Shown in pieces: positions 28,180 through 37,350 of a stretch of 64,000 nt of DNA (position 1 is its first letter; each line of letters opens with the position of its first letter). The notes beneath the pieces are model-generated. The model saw only the letters and a list, made by a program, of their open reading frames with translations, was not told where the DNA came from and did no database searches. This stretch comes from Umezawaea sp049997955 (lineage in GTDB: Bacteria > Actinomycetota > Actinomycetes > Mycobacteriales > Pseudonocardiaceae). The position numbers and the translations under genes are program-made. The stretch lies in contig JAEBDY010000004.1 in the NCBI GenBank assembly GCA_049997955.1, positions 434,001 through 498,000 of the forward strand, given 5' to 3'.

Positions 28180-28468
28180 GCCGCCGCGGTCACCTCGCTG
28201 ACCCGCTACACCCTGCGCGCCGCGGCCCTGCACGATCCCGATCCGATCGCGTCGTTGACCATGCTGCGCACCGTGCTGCTCGAACGCCACAGCGGCGGAG
28301 ACCCGCGCTTTTGCTCAGCGTTCGCCGGAACCTTGCAAGCCGACGCCGCCAGCGACCGCTTCACCGTCCGCTTGGCCTCGGGCGGTCATCCCCCGGCCCT
28401 CGTCCTGCGCACCGGCGGGGACTGCGAGTTCCTGAACACCCCCGGCGGCGTCTCGATGTCGGTCACGT
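28180..28468 (+). pseudogene. SpoIIE/RsbU-type PP2C phosphatase fragment
   Basis: About 95 codons match the middle of SpoIIE-type phosphatase domains: AAVTSLTRYTLRAAALHDPD, LERHSGGDPRFCSAFAGTL and FTVRLASGGHPPALVLR. The N-terminal part with the first metal aspartates and the C-terminal YTDG motif are absent. The fragment ends at the stop of the converging flavin monooxygenase gene. It abuts the IS110 remnant, suggesting the gene was cut by insertion and deletion. Confidence 0.65.
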
Positions 28469-29680
28469 GTACCAGGTCGGTTCCGGCACCTCTCCCAACA
28501 GCGTGTACCGACCGACCTCGGTGCGCTTGTACGCGATCGGGTCGTGCAGGCTGTGGGTGCGGATGTTGCGCCAGAAGATGTCCAGGCCCACGGAGTTCGC
28601 GGTCGCCCGCGCGCCGGTGACCTCGAAGATCCGGGAGCCGATCTCCAAACCGGTGTCGATGGCGCGTTGCTTGGCGGCGGCGACCACGATCGCCGCTTCA
28701 CCGCGTTCGCGTGCGGTGACGTTGTCGGGGTGGTCGTTGATTCGCTCGATGAGCTGCGCCGCGCGTTCGGCGAGGGCTTCGGCGGCCCAGAGCTTCGACT
28801 GCAGGTCGCCGTAGGTCTCCAGGACGTGGAACTCCTCGCCCGCGGAGTCCTTGTTGTCCCCGCCGTAGGGCCACGGCCGGGTCTTGTCCTTGGTGTAGGC
28901 CGCAGCCGTGGTCAGTGCGCCCTTGGCGATGCCGAGGTAGAAGTTGGTGAACACCAGTTGGATCAGCGGCACGTTGAGCGTGTTGTAGGTCCTGGAACGG
29001 AACTGCTTGTCCACGTAGCCCGCCGCCTGTGTCCACGGGACGCGCACACCGCGCACCTCGACGCTGCCGCTCTCGGTGAGCCGCTGCCCCAGGTTGTCCC
29101 AGTCGTCGTTGAACACGATGCCGTCCTGTTCGGACGGGACGATGGCGAAGACGTGCTTGTCGGTGTTCTCCAGTACGCCTTCCAGCACGGTCACGTCGGA
29201 GACCTTGCTGCCGGTGGAGAACGACTTGCGGCCGGTGAACACGATCTCGTCGCCCTCGTCGGTGACGACGACGTCGTTGTCGCGCGGGTTGACCGCGCCA
29301 CCGAAGAACCACCGCTCACGGGTGGCCTGCTCCTCCACCGCGGCGACCTGCTCCGGGGTGGCGACCAGCCGCGCGGCCCAGAACCACAGGTAGTGGTAGC
29401 CGATGAGCTGCCCGATCGACCCGTCGCCCACGGCGACCTCTCGGATGACCCGGTAGGCCGTTGTCCAGTCCTGTCCACCGCCGCCGTGCTCGACCGGCCC
29501 CAGGAGCGTGACCAGTCCGGCGTCCTTGAGCAGCCGCACCTCGGCGTGTGGGGTGGTCCCGGCGCGGTCGCGTTCCACCGCGTCGGTCGCCAGCAGCGTG
29601 GCGACCTCGCGGGCACGGTCGACCCAGTGATCCGAGGTGGTGGGCGCGTCGGTCCACGCGCCCTGTGCCGAAGTGGTCAC
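28463..29680 (-). CDS. DszC-like flavin-dependent monooxygenase (acyl-CoA dehydrogenase fold)
   Basis: 405 aa from the GTG at 29680, which has GGAG 7 nt upstream; an upstream frame to 29851 looks non-coding. It has the three-part acyl-CoA dehydrogenase fold. The N-terminal helical domain reads KDAGLVTLLGPVEHGGGGQD. The middle beta-domain includes FTGRKSFSTGSKVSD. The C-terminal helices end in WRNIRTHSLHDPIAYKRTEV, which is the DszC/SfnB-type monooxygenase pattern rather than a true dehydrogenase. Such enzymes use FMNH2 from a separate reductase to hydroxylate S, N or C atoms. It is divergent from a P450, and the two could act on one metabolite. Confidence 0.88.
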   Translation of the reverse strand: MTTSAQGAWTDAPTTSDHWVDRAREVATLLATDAVERDRAGTTPHAEVRLLKDAGLVTLLGPVEHGGGGQDWTTAYRVIREVAVGDGSIGQLIGYHYLWFWAARLVATPEQVAAVEEQATRERWFFGGAVNPRDNDVVVTDEGDEIVFTGRKSFSTGSKVSDVTVLEGVLENTDKHVFAIVPSEQDGIVFNDDWDNLGQRLTESGSVEVRGVRVPWTQAAGYVDKQFRSRTYNTLNVPLIQLVFTNFYLGIAKGALTTAAAYTKDKTRPWPYGGDNKDSAGEEFHVLETYGDLQSKLWAAEALAERAAQLIERINDHPDNVTARERGEAAIVVAAAKQRAIDTGLEIGSRIFEVTGARATANSVGLDIFWRNIRTHSLHDPIAYKRTEVGRYTLLGEVPEPTWYT

Positions 29681-30021
29681 GATCGAGCTCCGATCGGTCA
29701 GAGGAACAGTGGTCGAAGTCGTCGACCTTTTCGTACCCCAGCGAAAACCAAACCGGCAATAGGCCGGAAGTGTGCCAACTGATTCCAAGGAAACGCGAAA
29801 CAGGGGAAACGCGCAGGAATTACTTGACGTCATCGCAAATCGTGGCGACACTTGACCTTCCTCGACAATGGGATGGTTTCAATGAAACTGATCAAAATGA
29901 TCATGCGCCGTCGCTTCACCAACTCGGGCTACTACGCCTATCCGCCGGTGTGACGTCACCTTCGCCCGGCTTTGCCTGCACAACGGCGATCCGGGCGAAG
30001 TCGTCATGCACGACGTGAACA
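29681..30021. promoter_or_regulatory. Divergent promoter region (monooxygenase / P450)
   Basis: 340 bases between divergent starts, with a lower-GC middle (about 29740-29900). It should hold both promoters. I see no clear operator-sized palindrome. Confidence 0.4.
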
Positions 30022-31176
30022 ATGACCTATTCCTGGGAACGCCTCGCGACTGTGCCCCGATCGGACGACGGCATCACCGAAATCCACGCCGGCCTGTGGC
30101 TGGTGACCGATCCCGCCGCGACCGAGCGCCTGCTGGCGAACACGCACGCCCACACCACCAGGGCCGACCACCGCACCACCCTGACCTCCTGGGGACCGGA
30201 CGGCCTGGCCACCTGGATGGCGGTCCGCCGTGCCCTGCACCCCGTTCTGGCCGCTTCGCGGATCGCCTCGTCCATCCCGGTGATCGCCGAGCAGACCAGG
30301 CGAATCGTCACCGACTGGGACTCGCCGGGCACCGTCGACGCGATGCGCGCAGCGGTTCGACTGGTGTCCACCGTCAACGTCCGCCACGTGCTGGGCAACC
30401 CGTCCGCCGTCCTGCCCGGTCTGGTCGAAGAAGAACTGTCGATCGCGGCACGAGCCCGGTCGGTGTTCCGGCCCACGCGCCGCAGGCTGCTCCGCGCTCA
30501 ACGCGCGACCTACACCGCCATCCGGCGACACCTGAGCGACCACACCGTTCCCACGGGTCTCCCGGCGGTGTTGACCGACCGCGGATTCGACGAGCACACC
30601 GTGACGCTGGCACTGCGCACCATGCTGCTGTCCAGCCACCACGTTCCCGCCGCGGCCCTGGCCTGGGTTCTGCACGAACTTTCCGTCCATCCCGACGTCC
30701 AGGAGCGGGCACGCGCCGAAGCCATCACGCATCCGGAACCGACGAGCGATCTGCCGTTGTGCCAGGCCGTCATCCGGGAGACCCTGCGGCTGCACCCACC
30801 GGTCTGGCAGTTGCAACGGCGACTCGCCGCACCCGCGCACGGCCTGCCCCGAGACGCGACCCTGCTGTTCAGCCCTTACCTCAACCACCGCGACCACAAC
30901 ACCTACTCCGACCCCGACGAGTTTCGCCCGCAAAGGTGGCACTCCGGGCTCCGGCCGGCTCCCGGCGCCTACTTCCCCTTCGCCCTGGGCCCCCGCTTCT
31001 GCCCCGGCTCCGCGCTGGCCCTGACCGAGTTGACGATCATCCTCGGCGCAATCCTGCGAACCCACCACCTGACCCCCCACCGCCCTCCCGCCCCGAACCG
31101 CGGTGGACTCCACGCCCCCAGCGGCCTGCGCCTGCGCTTGAGCCCGGTGGAGCAGCGGAGGTCCGCAGCCGGGTAA
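30022..31176 (+). CDS. Cytochrome P450 with atypical I-helix
   Basis: 384 aa, slightly short for a bacterial P450. The heme-binding loop is FALGPRFCPGSALA with C327 as thiolate ligand. The K-helix is E253-TL-R256 in VIRETLRLHPP. The meander reads DPDEFRPQRW. The I-helix segment (201-214, MLLSSHHVPAAALA) lacks the usual acid-threonine pair (AGxD/ET): serine-histidine-histidine occupies that stretch and no threonine is present. P450s of this kind may use substrate-assisted proton delivery or do unusual chemistry. It is divergent from a DszC-like monooxygenase. No ferredoxin gene is nearby. Confidence 0.92.
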   Translation: MTYSWERLATVPRSDDGITEIHAGLWLVTDPAATERLLANTHAHTTRADHRTTLTSWGPDGLATWMAVRRALHPVLAASRIASSIPVIAEQTRRIVTDWDSPGTVDAMRAAVRLVSTVNVRHVLGNPSAVLPGLVEEELSIAARARSVFRPTRRRLLRAQRATYTAIRRHLSDHTVPTGLPAVLTDRGFDEHTVTLALRTMLLSSHHVPAAALAWVLHELSVHPDVQERARAEAITHPEPTSDLPLCQAVIRETLRLHPPVWQLQRRLAAPAHGLPRDATLLFSPYLNHRDHNTYSDPDEFRPQRWHSGLRPAPGAYFPFALGPRFCPGSALALTELTIILGAILRTHHLTPHRPPAPNRGGLHAPSGLRLRLSPVEQRRSAAG

Positions 31177-31801
31177 ACAGGCTGGGGTCCACGTCCTCCC
31201 GGCCATCGCGCGGACGGGATCGACAAATCGAGTACGGCGAAGCACCGCTCGGCCTCAGCGCCGGCGGTCCTCGCGGCCCGTCCTGAACAGGCTGGGTCGC
31301 GAGGCCGCGGGTCAATGCTGTTCGATCACGTTTCGGTTGCCAGGAGGTCCAAGGCCTCCCGATCACTGGGAGAAAACCGAGCGGTCGACCCAATCGCCAT
31401 CCCACCCAGTTCGAGAAGCCACAAAACCGAGCCATTCGGAAGGATGATGAATATTCTCGGAAGCATGACTTTCCCCTATCCGCAAGATGATCCCGGAACT
31501 GACATCGGAGCGACTGGAATTAGTTCGATCAGCTTGGTCAGACTAGAACGTGCATTCCTCCTGGACGATAGGCCGAAGTCGACCCAATTTCGCAGGTGGA
31601 GACAGACGGTGTGCGCGATGACGTCCTTGCCGCGGTCGCCAAGGCCCTCGGCAATGTGCGGAGCGAGTGCGCCGCCTGGGTGCGAGCGGTGTTCCCTCCA
31701 GCCAGGTCCCGCGTGCCATCGCGTCCCACGGCGGAGGGCGGGCCGCCGTGTGTCGCGGCGACTCGCCCTCGCTCGATGCCGATCTCCCCGTCAACCGGAG
31801 G
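31177..31801. other. Intergenic stretch, no gene recognised
   Basis: About 620 bases between converging genes. A short direct repeat (about 12 nt, AACAGGCTGGG-) occurs near 31176 and 31288. No coding signal or convincing terminator was found. Confidence 0.4.
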
Positions 31802-33721
31802 TCAGCCGGTGCAGGGATTGCCGTTCGGGTGTGCTCCGGTGCCGTGGACGTCGGCGTGCGCCTCACCGATGACCACGTCGGCGAGCAGGGTGTCCAGCAC
31901 CACGGCCCGCTGGGTCACCGAGGTCGCCGTGGTCTCGGTGCTGTTGAGCCGCAGCGAGCCGATGACCAGCGGGATGGTGATCGGCGCGGAGCCGATGGTC
32001 GTCGGCACGCCGTTGATCTTGAGGGAGGCGATCGTCGAACTGCCCGAGAACTGCGGGGTCAACCCGGTGCCGCTCGGCACGCACTTGGCTGTGGCCTCGG
32101 ACTTGATCACGCCCAGTTCGATGGTCAGGCCGAGGGTGCTGATGGTGGTCGTGTCGACCTTGGCGTTCGCGGTGGAGTTGTCGCCCGCCGCCGGCGGTGC
32201 CGAGGTCAGGTCGTCCGGCGTCTGGCCGGTAGTGGCGGACAGCACTTTGGCCTTCACCGTCAGCGCCGCGGCGTTCAGGTCGACCTGCGCCAACGTCGTG
32301 CTGTCGTCCACGCACGGCACGTTGGCCGGGTTGGCCACCACCGGTTCGATGCCCACCAGGTTCAGGGCGCTCGCCCGGCAGGAGAACACACCGTCGCGGT
32401 CGTCGTCGACGATCGTGCCGACACCGACCGGGTCGGTGATCGCCGCGCCACCGGCCGCGGACAGCGTCACGGTGAACGTCTCGTCCGGCTCGTCGACCGT
32501 GTCGCCGTTGACGGGCACGATCACCGGTTTGGTGGTTTCGCCCGGCGCGAAGGTCACCGTGCCGGCTGTCGACGCGTAGTCCGCGGGAGCCACCGCGCTG
32601 CCGTTGGCGGTGGCGAAGTCGACCGTCACCGGGCTCGGGCTCGGCCGGTCGAGGCTGACCGTGAAGGTGGCGGGCGCAGTGCCCGCGTTGCCCTCGGCGA
32701 CCGTCACGTCGTTGATGGACACGCCGGGCACGTGCACGGTGTTCTGCTCGATGAACCCCCGCGAGGTGCCGTCGACCAGGAAGTCCACAGTGCAGTGGTA
32801 GGTGCCGGCCGGGGTACCGGGGTTGACCGTGATCGTCTCGGTGAAGCCTGCGACGTCGCCGCTGGTCACGGTCCGGCTCGCGGGCGCGAAGCCGATGGTC
32901 AACTGCGGGTCGCACACGGTGATCGTGGGTGTGACGGTGACCTGGACGGCCTGGATGCCGTCGAGGATCGCTTGGGCGACCTGGTTGGCCGGGACGTTGT
33001 TCAGCAGCACGCCACCGGTGGCGTTGACGACGGCGGTGGCCTGCCCGCCTGCGTCCAGTCCGCCGCCTGCCGGCCCCATGTTGACCGCGATGACGCGGAT
33101 GTCAGCGGCTTGCAGCGCGGCGATGGCTGCGGCCAGGGTGTGGCCCTGGCTGGGGTCGTGGGACGGCGCGTCGCCGAACCACGCCACGATCCGGGTGCCG
33201 TCCGGCCGGAACGCGATGGCTCCGCTGCCGAGCTCGAACAGGGCGTTGATGGCGGCTTCCGGGATGTCGCCGCCGCCGCTGGCGACCCAGGCGTTGATCC
33301 CGTTCTGCACGGCGGTGGTGTCGCCGGTGAGGTTCTGGTTGACCCGGAAGACGAACGGATCCCCGGCGTCGCGGTACTCCGACACCGCGAACTGCGCCGT
33401 CGGCTGGGCGTTGAGCACCGCACTGGTCACGGCGCCCGCGTTGTTCCGGACGTCGGCGATGGCGCCGCCCATGCTCCCGGTGGTGTCGGCCAGGAACACC
33501 AGGTCGGGGTTGGGCGGGATCGCCGGGGTGGTGACCGTCTTGGCCACCGTGGTGCTCGCGCCGGGGCCGAGGGTCACCTCGACGTCGCCGGGGTCGACCT
33601 GAGCCGCCGCCTGTGGTGCCGCGACGATCGCGACCGTTGCGGCCCACACCGCCAACATGGCCGTGGCGGCTGCCACGGATCTGCGCAACGACGAGTGGCG
33701 CCGCGCACTGGAATAGGACAT
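31802..33721 (-). CDS. Secreted von Willebrand factor A / Calx-beta protein
   Basis: 639 aa from the ATG at 33721, with GGGAG 6 nt upstream. Residues 1-41 are a signal peptide (RRSVAAATAMLAV, then PQAAAQ). Residues 72-270 are a vWA/integrin I-like domain whose metal site is D79-TTGS in FLADTTGSMGG. Residues about 355-470 are a Calx-beta repeat (SINDVTVAEGN, PADYASTAGTVTFAPGE, DEPDETFTVTL and the closing GTIVDDD). The last 170 residues (CRASALNLVGIEPVVANPAN onward) form an unrecognised beta-rich, cysteine-containing domain. No sortase motif or C-terminal helix is seen, so it is probably released. The role is likely adhesion or extracellular binding. Confidence 0.88.
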   Translation of the reverse strand: MSYSSARRHSSLRRSVAAATAMLAVWAATVAIVAAPQAAAQVDPGDVEVTLGPGASTTVAKTVTTPAIPPNPDLVFLADTTGSMGGAIADVRNNAGAVTSAVLNAQPTAQFAVSEYRDAGDPFVFRVNQNLTGDTTAVQNGINAWVASGGGDIPEAAINALFELGSGAIAFRPDGTRIVAWFGDAPSHDPSQGHTLAAAIAALQAADIRVIAVNMGPAGGGLDAGGQATAVVNATGGVLLNNVPANQVAQAILDGIQAVQVTVTPTITVCDPQLTIGFAPASRTVTSGDVAGFTETITVNPGTPAGTYHCTVDFLVDGTSRGFIEQNTVHVPGVSINDVTVAEGNAGTAPATFTVSLDRPSPSPVTVDFATANGSAVAPADYASTAGTVTFAPGETTKPVIVPVNGDTVDEPDETFTVTLSAAGGAAITDPVGVGTIVDDDRDGVFSCRASALNLVGIEPVVANPANVPCVDDSTTLAQVDLNAAALTVKAKVLSATTGQTPDDLTSAPPAAGDNSTANAKVDTTTISTLGLTIELGVIKSEATAKCVPSGTGLTPQFSGSSTIASLKINGVPTTIGSAPITIPLVIGSLRLNSTETTATSVTQRAVVLDTLLADVVIGEAHADVHGTGAHPNGNPCTG

Positions 33722-33845
33722 GGGTTCTCCCGTTCGGGTTTGTTGTCGCAACGCGCCGCGAATGCGGAGCGGTACGGGATGCCGACCGCCGGCCGGTCCG
33801 ACGTATCACCGCGAACCATTTCCACGGGCGCGGAAGGTGAGTGGG

Positions 33846-34034
33846 TCAGCAGGTCAGGACGACCCAGCCGTTGTTGCCGGGTACTCCACGGGGGGACCCA
33901 CCGTTACCGGTACCACCGATACCGGGCAGGATGAACTCCTGCCGTACGCCGACGTGGCCGACAGGACGCCGGTCAGCTCGACAGCACCGGCGATCGCTCT
34001 TCGCCCGAACGAGTCGAAAAATGGCAAATCGCAT
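33846..34034 (-). CDS. Possible small peptide gene with glycine-rich, cysteine-ended tail
   Basis: 62 codons from an ATG with a very good ribosome site (GGAGG 4 nt upstream). The N-terminal half is basic with a CC pair (RAKSDRRCCRADRR). The C-terminal half is glycine/asparagine-rich (PGIGGTGNGGSPRGVPGNNG) and ends in a terminal cysteine. I do not recognise it. It lies 125 nt upstream of the vWA protein in the same direction. Glycine-rich tails ending like this occur in secreted actinomycete proteins, but this frame has no signal peptide. A chance ORF is possible. Confidence 0.3.
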   Translation of the reverse strand: MRFAIFRLVRAKSDRRCCRADRRPVGHVGVRQEFILPGIGGTGNGGSPRGVPGNNGWVVLTC

Positions 34035-34682
34035 GCATCGGCCCTCCGGAGAAGGGGCACCCGACTATCTGCGTGTCGCCGTCAACCAAGAGAAGGATCC
34101 CCGGGTCACGCCCGGCCGTCGGCCCCGCCAAGGCGGCAGATCGCCAGTCGATTCGACAAGTAGAAAACTTTGCCCCCATCATGGAAACGTAACAGGAGTA
34201 TCGACGCCGCAGAAACCCTGGCCAAGCCTCCAGCGGTGTGACAGAGAATTCGTGTCATGACACCGATAGTGTGAGCAGTGGTACGACCAGGTGACGACAA
34301 CCGATTTTTGCGGTCACTTCCGGCCCATACCTCCGTAGTCCGTGATCGACCACGATCTCACCTGACTTGGCCTCCAGAGCAGCTTTCCAGGCGCACCAGG
34401 CGTTTTCGCACATCCCTCCGAACAGCGCCACGGGACGTCGGCCACACAGGACCAACGCTGCACCCAATCTGTCGCACCGAGGACGCGCACGGAGCACCAA
34501 GACCCAACCAGCGAAAACCTGACTCCACCCCATGCGAAAGCACACATTCTGCGACTCCCGCGCTTACGGCACACAACACCCACGCAGAGTGTTCCATCGC
34601 AAGCCGTTCAGCCTATTGAAAGCGGGCGGTGGAATCGTGAAACTGGATTCACTTCCAACCTCCGAATAACAAAAGGGGTCTC
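34035..34682. other. Intergenic stretch, no gene recognised
   Basis: About 650 bases of somewhat lower GC between the small leftward ORF and the secreted protein gene. Several overlapping frames exist without motifs or codon bias. The last 60 bases should carry the promoter and ribosome site of the next gene. Confidence 0.4.
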
Positions 34683-35213
34683 ATGCGTCTACGTTCCCTG
34701 ATCGTTTCCCTGGTTGGCGGCATGCTCGGTGCCGTCGTGCTGTCAGCCGCACCCGCGTCCGCCTCGACATCCGCAGTGGACGTCAACTGCGCCCTGGGCA
34801 CCCAGGTCGGCACCTACTCCCCCGGTATGACGCTGCTTCCCCGCCAGATCGACTTCACCGCCACCGGCACGCTGGGCGGCTGCCTGTCCCCCAGCCACCC
34901 CGACATCACCGGCGCGACCTTCAGCTCCCTGGTCAGCGGCACGTTCAGCTGCCTGGCAGGCTCCACCACCAACACCTCGACGTACCACTGGAACACCGGG
35001 CAGAGCAGCACCGTCCAGGGCGGTTTCGAGGTGAACCTCAAACCGGGCGGCACCACCGTCCTGGTCCTGACCGGAACCGTCGTCGAAGGACTGTTCCTGG
35101 GTGCGACCGTCGTGCAGACCAAGATCCTGCCCGCCACCGACCTCACCGCTTGCCTGGCTCCCCAAGGCCTCACCAGCGTCAGCGGCACGGTCACCTTCAC
35201 CGCCCTGCTGTGA
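34683..35213 (+). CDS. Secreted protein of unknown function
   Basis: 176 aa. Residues 1-28 are a clear signal peptide (MRLRSLIVSLVGGMLGAVVL, then APASA). The mature part is rich in Thr, Ser and Gly with four cysteines (in VNCALGT, GGCLSPS, FSCLAGS and TACLAP), spaced as for two disulfides, and shows alternating strand patterns (GFEVNLKPGGTTVLVLTGTV). Similar small secreted proteins are widespread in actinomycetes without known function. The ATG is preceded by an AAAGGGG-type site. Confidence 0.8.
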   Translation: MRLRSLIVSLVGGMLGAVVLSAAPASASTSAVDVNCALGTQVGTYSPGMTLLPRQIDFTATGTLGGCLSPSHPDITGATFSSLVSGTFSCLAGSTTNTSTYHWNTGQSSTVQGGFEVNLKPGGTTVLVLTGTVVEGLFLGATVVQTKILPATDLTACLAPQGLTSVSGTVTFTALL

Positions 35214-35590
35214 ACCGGCGGCCGTCCCGGGCGTTGCCGGTGGTCCGGTCCTGATCCGAGGAACGAGAAGCCCGCCTCCACCTCGTAGCCGGCCACCGCC
35301 GGACTCCCAGCCGGTGACTCGCTCGAGACCGCGATGTGCGGCCAGGCGTGCTGATTTGTCCTAGCCGCATCGCGCGATGGGCACCATGCGCCCTGAACGC
35401 GAGAGGGACTGCTTCGCAACCGGTTCTGCGAAGGCTGTCCACCAATGACATCACCGACGTTCCGGTCGACCGGATTTCCCCACACGTCAGAGCTTCGGTG
35501 GCGAGGGCTTCCCGGAGCCCGATTCAGGCGGCACCGGCTGCCACGCAGTCCGTGTCGGCCTCGGAATCGTGTGCGGCGCAGCCCTCGCCG
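35214..35590. other. Intergenic stretch between converging genes
   Basis: About 375 bases with no gene recognised; short GC-rich inverted segments may act as terminators but none is convincing. Confidence 0.35.
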
Positions 35591-36391
35591 TCAGCGACGG
35601 TGCAGGTAGGCGCCGAGACCGGTGGGTGATTCATCGGCGATGAACGCGGACCGAACGGTCATCAGCACCTCTTCGACGTGGTGCACACAGCCCCACCCGG
35701 AGTCGCCCCACGAATCGGCGACCTTCAGCTCAGCCGGGTCGTCACATCCCGGTGCTCCACCGAGTTGGCAGGTGTCGGGGCGGCTGTTGGTCCGACTGTG
35801 CTCGATCGAGCCGATCCGCACCTGTTCGGCGAGCCGGGCCGAGGCGGCGGCCCGTTCCTCGGCGTCGAGTCGCAGTCGCTGTTCGGCGCGCACCGCGGCC
35901 ATCGTGGCCAACCGCAGGTCGAGGTGATCGGCCACGATGGCCGCGAGCGAACTCAGCGTGCGGGTCTGCGCCTCGGTCACCTCGTGAGGCTCGCGGTCGA
36001 TGACGTTCACCGTGCCGAGCTTGTGCCCGCTCGAGGTGGTGATCGGTGCGGCGGCGTAGAACCTCAGCCCCAGTTCACCGCGAACCAGCGGATGGTCCAC
36101 CGTGCGCGGGTCGAGTGCGGCGTCTCCCACCACGTACGGACCGTCCTGCAGCACGGCGGAGGTGCAGAGGCCGGGCTCGACTCCCACTTCGGTGACCCCG
36201 TCGATGCCGCGGCAGGCGGCGAACCACACCCGGTCGGCGTCCACGATGGTCACCAGCCCGATGGGAGTGCCGAACACGGACGCCGCGATCTCCGCGACGC
36301 GGTCGAACGTCCCGTCCGCGGGGGCGTCGAGAATCTCGTACCGGCGCACCTCCGCAAGGCGGTCGGGCACGGTGTGGTCGACAGCAGTCAT
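35591..36391 (-). CDS. GAF-domain sensor protein
   Basis: 266 aa from the ATG at 36391. Residues 20-155 form a GAF domain of the type found next to histidine kinases and phosphatases: FDRVAEIAASVFGTPIGLVT, a DxxRVWFAACRGI motif, and GHKLGTVNVIDREPHEVTEA. A coiled-coil follows at about 160-195. The C-terminal 70 residues carry CQLGGAPGC and a WGCVHHVEEVLMTVRSAFIADE motif that recurs in actinomycete GAF proteins. No output enzyme domain is present, so it probably signals through a partner. The three cysteines and the histidine pair could bind a metal. Confidence 0.82.
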   Translation of the reverse strand: MTAVDHTVPDRLAEVRRYEILDAPADGTFDRVAEIAASVFGTPIGLVTIVDADRVWFAACRGIDGVTEVGVEPGLCTSAVLQDGPYVVGDAALDPRTVDHPLVRGELGLRFYAAAPITTSSGHKLGTVNVIDREPHEVTEAQTRTLSSLAAIVADHLDLRLATMAAVRAEQRLRLDAEERAAASARLAEQVRIGSIEHSRTNSRPDTCQLGGAPGCDDPAELKVADSWGDSGWGCVHHVEEVLMTVRSAFIADESPTGLGAYLHRR

Positions 36392-36981
36392 GACCGAAGC
36401 ATACGAGCCCACCGGCATCCCGCCCGTGCTGCGCGCTCGTCCACTGCGCGCTGGGCACGGTCGAGTTGACTTCGGGTCGTCCCGCGGTCCGATCGGATAA
36501 CGCTCCACGATTACGAGAACGAGTTCCCATACGTGTGGCTAGGTGACTCCTGGTCGTCACACGATCACAACGTCGCGTCTGTGACGGCTCAGGGATACGG
36601 GAACCGGGCAGGTGCGGACGTCATCCGTTGCGTCCCGAGGCGACTTCGTCCGAACTCCCGGATACGGTCGATCGGTGTCGAGTCGTGGAGACCTTGCTGT
36701 TTATGGCTTGCTCACGTCGTTCGCGCCGTGGAATGCGCGCCGTGGGACGTCGGTGGAGGCCTTCTCGGTGGCTGAGTGGTCGACATGGTGTGCACCGGTT
36801 CCCGCGTGGCGGGTTGGCATGAATTTCATGTCGGACCGGAGGGCGTAGGGTTATACCGAATCGACCAGGGCTCCTCTTTCGAGGCCCTGGATAACCTCAG
36901 TGGGCTGGTGCGAGTTTGTCGGGTGTCGACGGCGATGTCGAGACGACCGAAAGCGCGGCCCTTGTTGCCAGGAGGACCTGG
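36392..36981. promoter_or_regulatory. Upstream region of the lsr2 homologue
   Basis: About 590 bases with no recognised gene. Rightward frames around 36530-36840 lack motifs. The region contains a bulged hairpin (36865-36890) and the lsr2 ribosome site GGAGG at 36971-36975. Confidence 0.4.
36865..36890 (+). promoter_or_regulatory. Hairpin in the lsr2 5' leader
   Basis: CCAGGGC at 36865-36871 pairs with GCCCTGG at 36884-36890, and an inner CTC/GAG extends the stem past a 2-nt bulge around a TTTC loop. It lies about 90 nt before the lsr2 start. It could be a terminator for upstream transcription or a leader structure; there is no T-run. Confidence 0.4.
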
Positions 36982-37350
36982 ATGAGCCAGAAGACCGTGA
37001 TCACCTTCGTGGATGACCTCGACGGCAGTGCCGAGGGGGTGAGCACCGTCGAGTTCGGCTTGGACGGGGTGACCTACGCGATCGACCTCTCCCCGGCCAA
37101 CCACCGGCGACTGCTCCAGGCTCTCGAACCGATGGTCGAGAAGGCTCGGCGGGCGCCGCGCGGGCGGCGTCCGCACATCGGCGGCGGGAGTGCGGCCGCG
37201 ACTGGCGGTACGGCGGCGCAGGAGAAGGAGCACAACCAGAGGATGCGGGACTGGGCTCGCGGGCAGGACATCCCGATCGCCGACCGTGGCCGTGTGCCGA
37301 TCGACGTCCGCCTGCGCTACGAGATGGCACACCCCACCGACGCGAAGTAG
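36982..37350 (+). CDS. lsr2: Lsr2-family nucleoid-associated protein
   Basis: 122 aa from the ATG at 36982, with GGAGG 6 nt upstream. Residues 4-35 are the dimerisation strands (VITFVDDLDGS, then STVEFGLDGVTYAIDLS). The C-terminal DNA-binding domain (about 85-115) reads MRDWARGQDIPIADRGRVPI and keeps the RGR AT-hook-like motif that inserts into the AT-rich minor groove. A basic, glycine-rich linker joins the two. Lsr2 silences AT-rich, horizontally acquired genes in actinomycetes. The residues WARGQDIPI differ from the common WAREHG, so this may be one of several paralogues. Confidence 0.94.
   Translation: MSQKTVITFVDDLDGSAEGVSTVEFGLDGVTYAIDLSPANHRRLLQALEPMVEKARRAPRGRRPHIGGGSAAATGGTAAQEKEHNQRMRDWARGQDIPIADRGRVPIDVRLRYEMAHPTDAK

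Noticed and set aside
31176..31300. Short direct repeat (AACAGGCTGGG) after the P450 gene as an insertion target duplication.
   Set aside because: The copies are about 110 nt apart with no transposase between them and the match is too short to support this.
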